A stretch of DNA of 64,000 nucleotides, taken from positions 194,771 through 258,770 of the forward strand of contig SZOW01000002.1 in assembly GCA_030263395.1 (NCBI GenBank), in the 5' to 3' direction. A program made the translations under genes and the position numbers. Positions 50,799 to 58,495 of the stretch are shown here, piece by piece. The stretch is from QUBU01 sp014337915. Its GTDB lineage: Bacteria > Pseudomonadota > Gammaproteobacteria > Steroidobacterales > GCA-2729495. The notes beneath the pieces are model-generated. The model was not told where the DNA came from, did not search any database, and worked only from the letters and a program-made list of their open reading frames with translations. Position 1 is the stretch's first letter. Every line of letters begins with the position of its first letter.

Positions 50799-51581
50799 TT
50801 ACGACGGGCTGGTCGCAGCCGATGCTGCGCGCGCGTTGCCCGTGCTGGGCGGCTGCGTTGCGCGACGCGAATCGGCCTGCTGGCCCGTTGCGGCCACGGG
50901 TCCGCGCTGCATCTGCTCGATCACGGCTGCCCGGCCGGCCGCATCCTGGGGCGGCTGGCTCGCGCGCACCGCGCCCGTGCCGGTGACGCCGCTGGCCGGT
51001 GCAGTCCCGCCCACTGTCGCATCGGCCGGGCTTGGGCTGGCTGATACGGCTTCGGTCTTCGGCTTGTCCGGCGGTGGTGGCTGGGTCGGCTTGGGCAGGG
51101 CCGAGAGCGCCTGGGCCTCGACGAGAGAGAGTTTCCTGCCGGCCCAGAACTGGGGCTTGAGGAGCTGCTCGTATATCGCTCCGGCATCGACCTTCGCCTG
51201 GACTTTGACTGTCCCGCACTTGGCCGCCCCGCCCGGCGGGTCCTTGAGGAACGGGTCCTGTGTGCAGTTCGCGCTCGCGTAGCGCTCTCCCGTCGCATCG
51301 CCCGTAAACTTCAGCTTCTCGACCGCCTCACCGGTCAGGCGATTCCAGGTCGCACTGCCGATGTAGGCAAATGTGATGGCGTAATTGGTGGTCGTGGAAC
51401 TGCCGGCCCCGGTCTCCTTCTGTGTCCACGAGTGTGTACAGTCGCCGGTGACCTTGTAACTGTGCGTGTTGCCGATGACACCCGAAGCGCCCTTGAGCGT
51501 CGGGCTCGAGCAATCGAGTGCGAGTGACGGTTCCGCGAACAGCGCTGTGGCGAGCAGGATTGACAGCGTGTAGTGACGCAT
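50799..51581 (-). CDS. hypothetical secreted protein with a low-complexity tail
   Basis: 260 residues with a signal peptide (ALFAEPSLALDC; cleavage near residue 21). The mature half (about 22-150) has Cys at DCSS, GDCTHSW, ANCTQDP and AKCGTV that could form disulfides. From about 165 it is Pro/Ala/Thr/Gln-rich, typical of a linker or surface stalk. I recognise no family. It is co-transcribed with the small beta protein at 50346-50795. Confidence 0.6.
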   Translation of the reverse strand: MRHYTLSILLATALFAEPSLALDCSSPTLKGASGVIGNTHSYKVTGDCTHSWTQKETGAGSSTTTNYAITFAYIGSATWNRLTGEAVEKLKFTGDATGERYASANCTQDPFLKDPPGGAAKCGTVKVQAKVDAGAIYEQLLKPQFWAGRKLSLVEAQALSALPKPTQPPPPDKPKTEAVSASPSPADATVGGTAPASGVTGTGAVRASQPPQDAAGRAAVIEQMQRGPVAATGQQADSRRATQPPSTGNARAASAATSPS

Positions 51582-51696
51582 GACGGATAACCCCCAGCCC
51601 GGACCGCATCCGGATCAGTTACCTCATGCCCCCGTCACGCGGGGCCGATTCTAACGCGATTCTCGCTTCGAATTGAACCGCTTCCGCGGTGGTTGC

Positions 51697-51718
51697 GGCT
51701 GGCCGTATTGGGCCAGCC
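51697..51718. terminator. hairpin between flavodoxin-like gene and secreted protein gene
   Basis: Perfect stem GGCTGGC (51697-51703) / GCCAGCC (51712-51718) with an 8-base loop, 22-43 bases past the flavodoxin-like stop. No T run follows, so it is a weak or factor-dependent terminator at best. Confidence 0.3.
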
Positions 51719-51739
51719 TCGGGCAGGTGCCTGTGATCG

Positions 51740-52522
51740 CTAAGTCACCGGCTTCAGCTTGCGGCCAATGATCTGGTGACGGACAGCAGTGGCAATGAGC
51801 CTGGCAATCCAGCGGGCAGGTGGCCAGGTGCGGCAAGGGTAGTAATAGTGTGCCGAGAGCCAGCCACGACGCGACCAGTACTCGTGGTCAATCGGCGTGT
51901 TTTCGCGATTGATCTCGACCACCAGCCGCCAGATATTGAAGGCCACCACATCGCGCAGCCCGACGCGGGGGCGTTGGTCAGCGATCCTGGTCGCAACGCG
52001 GCCTGCAAGCTGCCCAATGGCTCCCTGCAGGCGCGCCTCGTACCAGGGCTCGTCGAGCATGCTGGCAGCGGCGCCGAGGCAGCCGACCACCCGGAAGCCC
52101 CAGCTGTGGACGACGTCGCGCAGGTAGGCGAAGAGCCTGTCCTGCCCGGCACCCATTGCGGTGGCCACCAGCACCGCCGGCTTTCCGATGAAGCTCGGAC
52201 GGTGTGATTCGAACACCATCAGATCGATGAAATTCTTGAGCAGTGCCGATACCGTGAAATTGTGCACCGGTGAGGCGAATACCACGACATCGGCCCGCCG
52301 CATCGCGCTGTAAACGGCACCAAGGCCTGACATCGCGCCGGTGAGGTTCTCGCCCTCCTTGATGACGTCCAGCTGTCCATCGCATGCGGGAAGGTTCACC
52401 TCATGCAGGTGGATGACTTCCCGCTCGGCTTGCGGGAAGAGGCTCCCGGCCAGCCGCTCGGCAAGGTGAAACGTGACACTCTGGCTCGCGAGCGGGCTGG
52501 CACTCAGGATCAATACACGCAT
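51740..52522 (-). CDS. flavodoxin-like NAD(P)H-dependent FMN reductase
   Basis: 260 residues. MRVLILSASPLASQSVTFHLAERL is the FMN phosphate loop of the NADPH-dependent FMN reductase family, and ADVVVFASPVHNFTVSALLKNFIDLM is the second FMN-binding stretch. About 75 extra C-terminal residues beyond the usual domain (from about 185) contain many aromatics and Arg. Electron partner unknown. ATG 52522 chosen over a frame starting 25 codons upstream. Confidence 0.8.
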   Translation of the reverse strand: MRVLILSASPLASQSVTFHLAERLAGSLFPQAEREVIHLHEVNLPACDGQLDVIKEGENLTGAMSGLGAVYSAMRRADVVVFASPVHNFTVSALLKNFIDLMVFESHRPSFIGKPAVLVATAMGAGQDRLFAYLRDVVHSWGFRVVGCLGAAASMLDEPWYEARLQGAIGQLAGRVATRIADQRPRVGLRDVVAFNIWRLVVEINRENTPIDHEYWSRRGWLSAHYYYPCRTWPPARWIARLIATAVRHQIIGRKLKPVT

Positions 52523-52680
52523 CGCTCCCCGCGCAGGTAGCTGATCGACCGGATTCTCGGGGGTGTCCAGGCGGTCGCATCCGGTGCGCGCCGGCATGGC
52601 GAATCAGGCTGTTCAGCTCCGATTCTGCGGCTGTGGAGGACATTGCGGCGACCTAGCCTGATCAGGATCCTGCATTTGCC

Positions 52681-52704
52681 GGATATGCTCTTGACGGCAT
52701 ATCC
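52681..52704. promoter_or_regulatory. operator palindrome of the toxin-antitoxin operon
   Basis: Perfect inverted repeat GGATATGC-TCTTGACG-GCATATCC, 16 bases upstream of the presumed toxin start. A TTGACG hexamer sits in the spacer. Such sites upstream of HigBA-type operons bind the HTH antitoxin for autorepression; here this is inferred from position and symmetry. Confidence 0.6.
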
Positions 52705-52719
52705 ATCAGAGGCCATATT

Positions 52720-53082
52720 CTGACAGCCTGGATCGTAGAGTTTGCCGACGAATTCGAGCCCGAGTTCGAGCGCCTGCCGCTGGTCGTTCAGGACGAGCTG
52801 CTTGCGCAGGCGCTGGTGATTGGCCGCTTCGGCCCTCACATGGGGCGGCCGAGGGTCGATACCTTGCACGGGTCACGTCACGCGGCCATGAAGGAGCTGC
52901 GTTTCGAGGCTGGAGGTGGCGTGTGGCGGGTCGCTTTCGCCTTCGACCACCGCAGGCGGGCGGTATTGCTTGCCTGCGGCAACAAGTCTGGCACCAGCCA
53001 ACGCCGCTTCTACCGATCACTCATTGCATTGGCGGATGCACGCTTCGACGCCCATCGGGCCAGGCATCCCCGCCGGAAATAG
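52720..53082 (+). CDS. HigB-like (phage Gp49-type) toxin, CTG start
   Basis: 120 residues with the Gp49/HigB pattern: TAWIVEFADEFEPEFERL, then GPHMGRPRVDTLHGSRHAAMKELRF and WRVAFAFDHRRRAVLLACGNKSG, a RelE-fold RNase of the ribosome. No ATG, GTG or TTG precedes the conserved N terminus in frame; the only GTG (52816) would cut off 32 residues. CTG 52720 gives MTAWIVEF and has AGAGG 7 bases upstream, so it is the likely start. The antitoxin gene follows 4 bases after the stop. Confidence 0.75.
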   Translation: MTAWIVEFADEFEPEFERLPLVVQDELLAQALVIGRFGPHMGRPRVDTLHGSRHAAMKELRFEAGGGVWRVAFAFDHRRRAVLLACGNKSGTSQRRFYRSLIALADARFDAHRARHPRRK

Positions 53083-53086
53083 GACC

Positions 53087-53410
53087 ATGGGACGGAAGAT
53101 CGAGGAGAAAATCGCGTCGCTGCCTCGCCGGCGACAGGACAGGGTCAAGCGGCGGGCGCGCGAGCTCGTCTCGGAGGAGCTGTCACTGCGGGAGTTGCGC
53201 CGGGCAATGAACCTGACCCAGGTGGAGATGGCGCGTCTGCTCGGGGTTGGCCAGCACACCGTGTCGCGGTATGAGCGACGCAGCGACTTGCTGTTGTCCA
53301 CATTGCGTGGGTATGTTGCTGCGATGGGCGGTCGACTGGCGCTGGTCGTGGACTTTCCTGGCCGCCGGCCGGTCAGGATACGCGGACTCGGTGACCTGGC
53401 TGACAAATAG
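53087..53410 (+). CDS. HigA-like XRE-family antitoxin
   Basis: 107 residues. A basic N-terminal region precedes an HTH: LSLRELRRAMNLTQVEMARLLGVGQHTVSRYERRSDLLLSTLRGYVAAMGG, followed by a short RLALVVDFPGRRPVRIRGLG tail typical of the antitoxins paired with Gp49-type toxins. It should neutralise the toxin and repress the operon at the palindrome 52681-52704. Toxin-first order matches HigBA. Confidence 0.88.
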   Translation: MGRKIEEKIASLPRRRQDRVKRRARELVSEELSLRELRRAMNLTQVEMARLLGVGQHTVSRYERRSDLLLSTLRGYVAAMGGRLALVVDFPGRRPVRIRGLGDLADK

Positions 53411-53560
53411 CCGGCCTTCGGGCCTGGCCGTCTCGAGGGTCGATCCGGCGGAACCACGGGACATCCCGTAAGGCCGCCAGCCGGGCCGTGGCTCCAGGAG
53501 CCACAGCCCTGGAACCTGGTCGCCAACAGTCGCGCAACGCGCAACAATGACGGACGACCT
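53411..53560. other. spacer, no gene seen
   Basis: 150 bases between the antitoxin and the YjdF-like gene. A GGCTCC-AGGAGCC hairpin at 53492-53504 and several GC-rich partial palindromes are present, with no T run. I see no coding or tRNA-like sequence. Confidence 0.3.
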
Positions 53561-54253
53561 ATGAGCCACCGCAACTACGTACTGACGCTCCTCGCGCTGC
53601 TGGCCGCGTTGTGGGTGCCATTGGCGTTCGATCCCTTCGACCGCAGGGACTGGCTGCTGGAGAACGTGCTACTGGTGCTGGCGATCGCCCTGCTGGCGGC
53701 GACCTACCGGCGCTTCCCGCTGTCACGTATCTCGTACACGCTGATCTTCATCTTCCTGTGCCTGCATACCATTGGCGCGCACTACACCTATGCGGAAGTG
53801 CCCTACGACGCCGCCTGGCGCGCGTTGACGGGCAGCAGTTTCAACGAGTGGGTGGGCTGGGAACGCAATAACTTCGATCGACTGGTGCATTTCAGTTACG
53901 GATTGCTGCTGGCGTATCCGGTGCGCGAGGTGTTCATACGCGTGGCGGGCATGCGGGGCTTCTGGGGGTACTTTCTGCCGCTCGACCTGACCATGTCCAC
54001 TTCCATGCTCTACGAGCTCGTCGAGTGGGCGGTGGCCGAAGTGTTCGGTGGTGACCTCGGCATGGCCTATCTCGGCACGCAGGGTGATGTCTGGGATGCG
54101 CACAAGGACATGGCGCTGGCGAGCCTTGGCGCCCTCATCGCCATGAGCATCGTTGCGTTCATCAACTCACGCATCAAACGCGACTTCGCGCTCGAGTGGG
54201 CCGAAAGCCTGCGGGTCAAGCGCCTGCGCCCGCTCGGTGAGAACGAGCTGTGA
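53561..54253 (+). CDS. DUF2238/YjdF-like membrane protein
   Basis: 230 residues with about six membrane helices. LHTIGAHYTYAEVPYD and FDRLVHFSYGLLLAYPVREVF are the DUF2238 (YjdF) hallmarks with conserved His and Asp/Arg, and the end has GTQGDVWDAHKDMALASLGAL. No function is established. The strong conservation of buried charged residues suggests transport or catalysis in the membrane. It is followed on the opposite strand by ctaA. Confidence 0.85.
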   Translation: MSHRNYVLTLLALLAALWVPLAFDPFDRRDWLLENVLLVLAIALLAATYRRFPLSRISYTLIFIFLCLHTIGAHYTYAEVPYDAAWRALTGSSFNEWVGWERNNFDRLVHFSYGLLLAYPVREVFIRVAGMRGFWGYFLPLDLTMSTSMLYELVEWAVAEVFGGDLGMAYLGTQGDVWDAHKDMALASLGALIAMSIVAFINSRIKRDFALEWAESLRVKRLRPLGENEL

Positions 54254-54280
54254 CGCTGGTGGCCGGCGCCGCCAGTCGCG

Positions 54281-55306
54281 TCAGCCCATCCGCAGCCGCC
54301 CGCCATTCGGGAATGACGCGGCGTGGTTCAGGTTGATGACCGCCAGCAGCAGCAGCGCCGCACCGCCGTTGTGTGCCGTCGCCACCCAGAGCGGCAGGCC
54401 GAACCACACGGTGCTGATGCCGAGGATCACCTGCAGGGTGACGGCTCCGAGCACCAGCCAGCCGGCCTGCACCACCGGCGGCGGGAATTGCCGCTCGCGG
54501 GTGGCGCGGCTGCCGACGGCGAGCATCACGATCAGGGTCAGCAGTGCACCGAGGCGGTGAGCGAAATGAATGGCGACCCGCGCCTCGGCATCGAGCACAC
54601 CGCCTTCGTAGTTGATGCCAAGCCCGCGCCACAGCACGAAGGCCTCGCTCCAGTCAGCCTGGCCGGGCCACCACTGGCCGAGGCAGCCGGGCAGATCCGG
54701 GCAGGCGAGTGCGGCATAGTTGGAGCTGGTCCAGCCGCCGAGCGCGATCTGCAGCGTGAGCACCACGAGGGCGAAGACGGCAGGCGCGAAGGCGCGGCGT
54801 GTCACGCGCGGTGCGGACATCGCCCGCTGGCGCCGCGCCTCGAGGATCAGCCAGAAGGTCAGGCCGAGCGTCGAGAGCCCGCCGAGCAGGTGGGCGACGA
54901 CGATCAGCGGCTTGACCAGCAGGGTCACGGTCCACATGCCGAGCAGGCCCTGGAAGATGACCAGCGCCAGCAGGGTGACCGGTAGTCCCACCGGTTGCCG
55001 GGGGTCGCGGCGGTTGGCCAGCGCCAGGCCGGCGATGCCGACGATGGTCAGGCCGAGCGTCGTCGCTACGTAGCGGTGGATCATCTCGTGCCAGGCCTTG
55101 TGGGTCTCCAGCGGCTTGTCGGGGAACGCTGCCGCCGCCGCCGCGTGCTCGTGTTCCTCATTGGGCACGGTGAGCTGGCCGTAGCAGCCGGGCCAGTCCG
55201 GGCAGCCGAGGCCCGCATCGGTGAGCCGTACCCAGGCGCCAAGGACCACCACGGTGAGGGCGAGAGCGGCAGCAAGGTAGAGCAGGCGTTGGTAAGCGGA
55301 GTACAT
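54281..55306 (-). CDS. ctaA: heme A synthase (COX15/CtaA)
   Basis: 341 residues with eight predicted helices. Oxidises heme O to heme A for the aa3 oxidase. Conserved His residues appear in HEMIHRYVATTLG, LLGGLSTLGLTFWL (variant), AIHFAHRLGALLTL and ATAHNGGAALLL; the Cys pair CPDWPGC of the first half and CPDLPGC of the second are both present. It ends the cox run. ctaB (heme O synthase), which usually follows, is not in the window. Confidence 0.95.
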   Translation of the reverse strand: MYSAYQRLLYLAAALALTVVVLGAWVRLTDAGLGCPDWPGCYGQLTVPNEEHEHAAAAAAFPDKPLETHKAWHEMIHRYVATTLGLTIVGIAGLALANRRDPRQPVGLPVTLLALVIFQGLLGMWTVTLLVKPLIVVAHLLGGLSTLGLTFWLILEARRQRAMSAPRVTRRAFAPAVFALVVLTLQIALGGWTSSNYAALACPDLPGCLGQWWPGQADWSEAFVLWRGLGINYEGGVLDAEARVAIHFAHRLGALLTLIVMLAVGSRATRERQFPPPVVQAGWLVLGAVTLQVILGISTVWFGLPLWVATAHNGGAALLLLAVINLNHAASFPNGGRLRMG

Positions 55307-55320
55307 GGAAAGTCCTTGGA

Positions 55321-55920
55321 TCAGCCGATGGTGGATATCTTCAGCAGGCGCTGCAGGTCGGTGTGGATGGCCTTCATGGTGGTGCCGGCGGGGTAGCGCA
55401 TCACCAGGTTGCCGAGCGGGTCGCTGAGGAACAGGTCACCCGCCTGGACCGGGCCAATGATATCCAGCAGTTCCCGCACCTCGACCGGGTCCTCCAGCAG
55501 GCCGAGGCCCGGGTGCTCGGTACCGAGGAAGTCGCGGGCCGCCGTGCCCGAGGTCACCAGGTACAGGCGCTGCACCCGGTCCATGTCCCGGCCGAGCGCC
55601 CGGCGGATCTGGCGGATATTGACGAGCGCCTGCTGGCAGCCGTCATCGCAGGTTCCCGGGCCGGCGTAGATCAGCGTCCACTTACCGTACAGCTGCCCGG
55701 TGCCGGCGGGCTCGCCAAGCAGGGTCATGCTCGCATCCGGCATCGGCCGCGGCGGCAGGAACAGCTCGCCATGCTGCGTGGAGCCACTGGGCCGCAGTTC
55801 GAAACCAGTGAAGTAAAGCGCCATCGCCACCGCTATCGGCCCGAGGAAAACCACCGCCAGCAGCAGCAGCGTGCGGCGGCCCTTGCGGTCCAGCGGCGGG
55901 TTGGGGGCGGTGTCGGTCAT
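55321..55920 (-). CDS. SCO1/SenC-like copper protein
   Basis: 199 residues with one membrane helix at about residues 20-38. The thioredoxin-like domain has GTCDDGCQQALVNIRQIRRAL (CxxxC copper pair) and TSGTAARDFLGTEHPGL. The distal copper-binding His typical of SCO1 is not obvious, so it may be a divergent SCO or thiol reductase for CuA assembly. ATG 55920 overlaps the SURF1 stop by 4 bases. Confidence 0.75.
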   Translation of the reverse strand: MTDTAPNPPLDRKGRRTLLLLAVVFLGPIAVAMALYFTGFELRPSGSTQHGELFLPPRPMPDASMTLLGEPAGTGQLYGKWTLIYAGPGTCDDGCQQALVNIRQIRRALGRDMDRVQRLYLVTSGTAARDFLGTEHPGLGLLEDPVEVRELLDIIGPVQAGDLFLSDPLGNLVMRYPAGTTMKAIHTDLQRLLKISTIG

Positions 55921-56651
55921 GGCGGGTCTGTGCTGCGACTGCGCAGGTTCAGGGCCGCATAGATTACGACGAGCGCCACCGCCAGCGCGAACCATTGCAC
56001 CGCGTAGCCCAGGTGCTGTTGCGGCGCCATCAGCTCCGGGCGCCAGTCGCGCAGGTAGCCGTCGGGCTCGCCCGCGGCGAGCAGTACCTGAAAATCCCGC
56101 ACCGGGTAGCCCGTTGCCGCGCCAATCTCCGCTGCGGTCGGGAACAGCAGGCGCCGCGGCCAGGGGTCCAGCGGCGAGGTCGCAGCGGCGGGGCCCGCGC
56201 GCAGCGCCGGACGGGGCAGGGTGTCGAGGTAGCCGCTGATGCGCCGCTGCGCCGTATCCACCGCAATTGCGGGCAACCGGTCGCGATCGGCGCCTGCGGG
56301 AATCCAGCCGCGGTTGACCAGCACGGCCTCGCCGTCGCCAAGCAGTGGTGTAAGGACCTCGTAACCGGCCTGGCCGTCGTGGCTGCGGGCATCGAGCAGC
56401 ACCTGGTGCGCCGCATCGAAACGCCCCTGCAGGATCACCCGCCGATAGCGCAGCGGGCCCAGCGGGCTGCCGCCCGGCGGCAGCGCCACGGCGGCGGTGG
56501 CGGTGCCGGTGTCGAAGGCTTCGAACAGGGCGCGCTTCTGCGCGCCGCGGTCAAGCTGCCAGAGGCCGAGCGTGACGAACAGGCCGGACAGCGCCAGGGT
56601 GCCCAGCGTCGCCCACCAGGGCGGTCGGAACCTTGCTCTTGGACCACTCAC
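55917..56651 (-). CDS. SURF1-family cytochrome oxidase assembly protein
   Basis: 244 residues with membrane helices at both ends (about 13-30 and 215-232) around a periplasmic domain. LFVTLGLWQLDRGAQKRAL, the RGWIPAGADRDRLP and the final QWFALAVALVVIYAAL are SURF1 features. It helps insert heme A into subunit I. It overlaps the SCO-like gene by 4 bases. Confidence 0.9.
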   Translation of the reverse strand: MSGPRARFRPPWWATLGTLALSGLFVTLGLWQLDRGAQKRALFEAFDTGTATAAVALPPGGSPLGPLRYRRVILQGRFDAAHQVLLDARSHDGQAGYEVLTPLLGDGEAVLVNRGWIPAGADRDRLPAIAVDTAQRRISGYLDTLPRPALRAGPAAATSPLDPWPRRLLFPTAAEIGAATGYPVRDFQVLLAAGEPDGYLRDWRPELMAPQQHLGYAVQWFALAVALVVIYAALNLRSRSTDPP

Positions 56652-56701
56652 GGTTTAGCGTGCCCTGGACGCCGTCATGCCGGCGGCTTGCGGTGGCGCA
56701 G

Positions 56702-56908
56702 ATGAAACTGGTGGTCATTGTCCTTCTTCTGGGCATCCTCGCGAGCCTCGGCTCGGGACTTTTTTTCCTGATGAAGGACCGCGACGGCTCCAGGCGCGTG
56801 CTCAACGCGCTGACCATCCGCATCGCCCTGTCAGTGGCGCTGTTCCTGTTCCTGTTCATCGCCTGGTACGCCGGCTGGATCGAGCCGCACGGCGTCACCA
56901 GCCGCTGA
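56702..56908 (+). CDS. DUF2909 twin-transmembrane protein
   Basis: 68 residues with two helices (VVIVLLLGILASLGSGLFFLM and SVALFLFLFIAWYAGW) linked by KDRDGSRRVLNALTIR. This is the small DUF2909 protein commonly found in cytochrome oxidase loci. It lies on the opposite strand between coxC and SURF1. Start ATG 56702, after a 23-codon upstream frame with no ribosome site. Function unknown. Confidence 0.85.
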   Translation: MKLVVIVLLLGILASLGSGLFFLMKDRDGSRRVLNALTIRIALSVALFLFLFIAWYAGWIEPHGVTSR

Positions 56909-56921
56909 CCGGGCGCGCTCG

Positions 56922-57791
56922 CTAGAGCCAGTAGACGAAGATAAACAGGCCCAGCCAGACCACGTCGACGAAGTGCCAGTACCAGGCCACACCCTCGAAG
57001 GCGAAGTGGCGGTCCGGCGTGAAGTGGCCACGCAGGCAGCGCAGCCAGATCACCGTCAGCATGATGGCGCCGATGGTCACGTGCAGGCCGTGGAAGCCGG
57101 TCAGCATAAAGAACGTCGTGCCGTAGATGCCGCTCTTCAGGGTCAGGTTCAGCTCGGTGAAGGCGTGGTTGTACTCGTAGGCCTGGAAGCCGAGGAAGAT
57201 GAAGCCGAGGATGAAGGTGCAGGCCAGCCAGAAGGCCACCTTGCCGCGGTGGTTCGCCTTCAGCGCGTGGTGGGCGATGGTCAGCGTCACGCCGCTGGTG
57301 AGCAGGATCGCCGTGTTCAGCGCCGGGATGCCCCAGGCCGCCATGGTCTCGAAATGGCCGCCGATCTGGCCCGGGCCATTGGACGGCCACTCGTTCTCGA
57401 AGCCCCGCCACAGGAACAGGTTGGTCCAGGGGTCGGTGCCCTCGCCGCCTAGCCAGGGTAGTGACAGCTGCCGCGCGTAGAACAGGGCGCCGAACAGCAC
57501 GGCGAAGAACATGACCTCGGAGAAGATGAACCAGCCCATGCCCATGCGGAACGAGCGGTCGACCTGCAGGTTGTAGAGCCCGCCCTCGCTCTCGCCGATG
57601 ACCTGGCCGAACCAGCGGAACATCATGAAGACCAGCATCAGGAAGCCGGCCACCATGAGCCACTCCCCACCGCTGGTGCCGTTCAGCAGCACCGAGAAGC
57701 CGATGAGCAGCGTGAACAGCGCGACGGACCCGATGATGGGCCAGTGGGTGCCATGGGGAACGTAGTACTTCTGGGCGGTGGCGTGAGCCAT
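56922..57791 (-). CDS. coxC: cytochrome c oxidase subunit III
   Basis: 289 residues, seven helices. YYVPHGTHWPIIGSVALFTLL at the N terminus and FHGLHVTIGAIMLTVIWLRC with the conserved His are typical of CoxC. It follows cox11 by 13 bases on the minus strand and belongs to the same operon as subunits II and I. Confidence 0.95.
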   Translation of the reverse strand: MAHATAQKYYVPHGTHWPIIGSVALFTLLIGFSVLLNGTSGGEWLMVAGFLMLVFMMFRWFGQVIGESEGGLYNLQVDRSFRMGMGWFIFSEVMFFAVLFGALFYARQLSLPWLGGEGTDPWTNLFLWRGFENEWPSNGPGQIGGHFETMAAWGIPALNTAILLTSGVTLTIAHHALKANHRGKVAFWLACTFILGFIFLGFQAYEYNHAFTELNLTLKSGIYGTTFFMLTGFHGLHVTIGAIMLTVIWLRCLRGHFTPDRHFAFEGVAWYWHFVDVVWLGLFIFVYWL

Positions 57792-57804
57792 TGCGATCCT
57801 TCCT

Positions 57805-58362
57805 TCAGCTGCGGGACGCGGCCGTGGCTGCGGCCTGGGGTTTCACGTAGAGCGTATACGAGAGGGTGATGCGGTCGACGTACTTCGGCAGGGCCGGGTC
57901 GAGGTAGAACTGAACCCTGAGGTCGCGCTGCTCCGCGGGCGCGAACTCCTGCTCCTGGAAGCAGAAGCACTCGGTCTTCCTGAAATATTTCGCGCCTTCG
58001 CCCGGGGCGATGCTCGGCACGGCCTGGCCCACCAGGTGATGATCGGTCAGGTTGCGGGCCAGGAACGCCACGTCATAGAGCTTGCCGGGCTCCACCTCGA
58101 TGGAGCTGGTCTCCGGGCGGAATTCCCAGGGCGCGTACTCGTTGACCGTGGCGACGAACTCCACCGCCACCCGGCGCTGCGCATCCACTGCGGAGGGGGC
58201 TGGGGCGGCCACTACCGCCGGCCGACCGCCGATGCCGGTGATGTCGCAGAGCAGGTAGTAGAACGGCACCAGCAGGAAGCCGAAGCCGAACATCGCCACG
58301 GCCATCAGGCCCAGCCTGAACGTGAGGCGGCGGTGGCTGCGCTTTTCCGGCTCGGCGATCAT
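57805..58362 (-). CDS. ctaG: cytochrome c oxidase assembly protein Cox11/CtaG
   Basis: 185 residues, one anchoring helix (LGLMAVAMFGFGFLLVPFYYLLC) with the conserved Cys, then a periplasmic Ig-like domain with FRKTECFCFQEQEFAPAEQRDLRVQFYLDP, the copper-binding CFCF motif. It inserts copper into the CuB site of subunit I. The 41-residue gene precedes it by 7 bases. Confidence 0.93.
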   Translation of the reverse strand: MIAEPEKRSHRRLTFRLGLMAVAMFGFGFLLVPFYYLLCDITGIGGRPAVVAAPAPSAVDAQRRVAVEFVATVNEYAPWEFRPETSSIEVEPGKLYDVAFLARNLTDHHLVGQAVPSIAPGEGAKYFRKTECFCFQEQEFAPAEQRDLRVQFYLDPALPKYVDRITLSYTLYVKPQAAATAASRS

Positions 58363-58369
58363 GCCCGCA

Positions 58370-58495
58370 TCAGCCCGCCGCGTGGCGCGTGGCCTCGATG
58401 AGGAAATAGCTGGCGTAGACCGCCAGCGCCAGCAGCGCCAGCAGCCAGGCGTTGCGCCGCACGCGCCGCTGCAGTTGCTGCTGCTCCCGGTTCAC
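58370..58495 (-). CDS. cytochrome oxidase small assembly protein
   Basis: A 41-residue gene too short for usual detection. It starts GTG 58495, overlapping the coxA stop by 4 bases, and ends 7 bases before ctaG. The protein has a basic Gln/Arg-rich N terminus followed by one helix (AWLLALLALAVYASYFL). Position and size match the small assembly proteins between coxA and ctaG in related bacteria. The exact role is unknown. Confidence 0.75.
   Translation of the reverse strand: MNREQQQLQRRVRRNAWLLALLALAVYASYFLIEATRHAAG

Noticed and set aside
51660..51740. tRNA-like fold near the GC-rich hairpins
   Set aside because: No anticodon arm or acceptor CCA could be built; only one simple stem-loop is supported.
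52816..53082. GTG 52816 as the toxin start
   Set aside because: It would remove the conserved N-terminal third (WIVEFADEFEPEF), which clearly belongs to the family.
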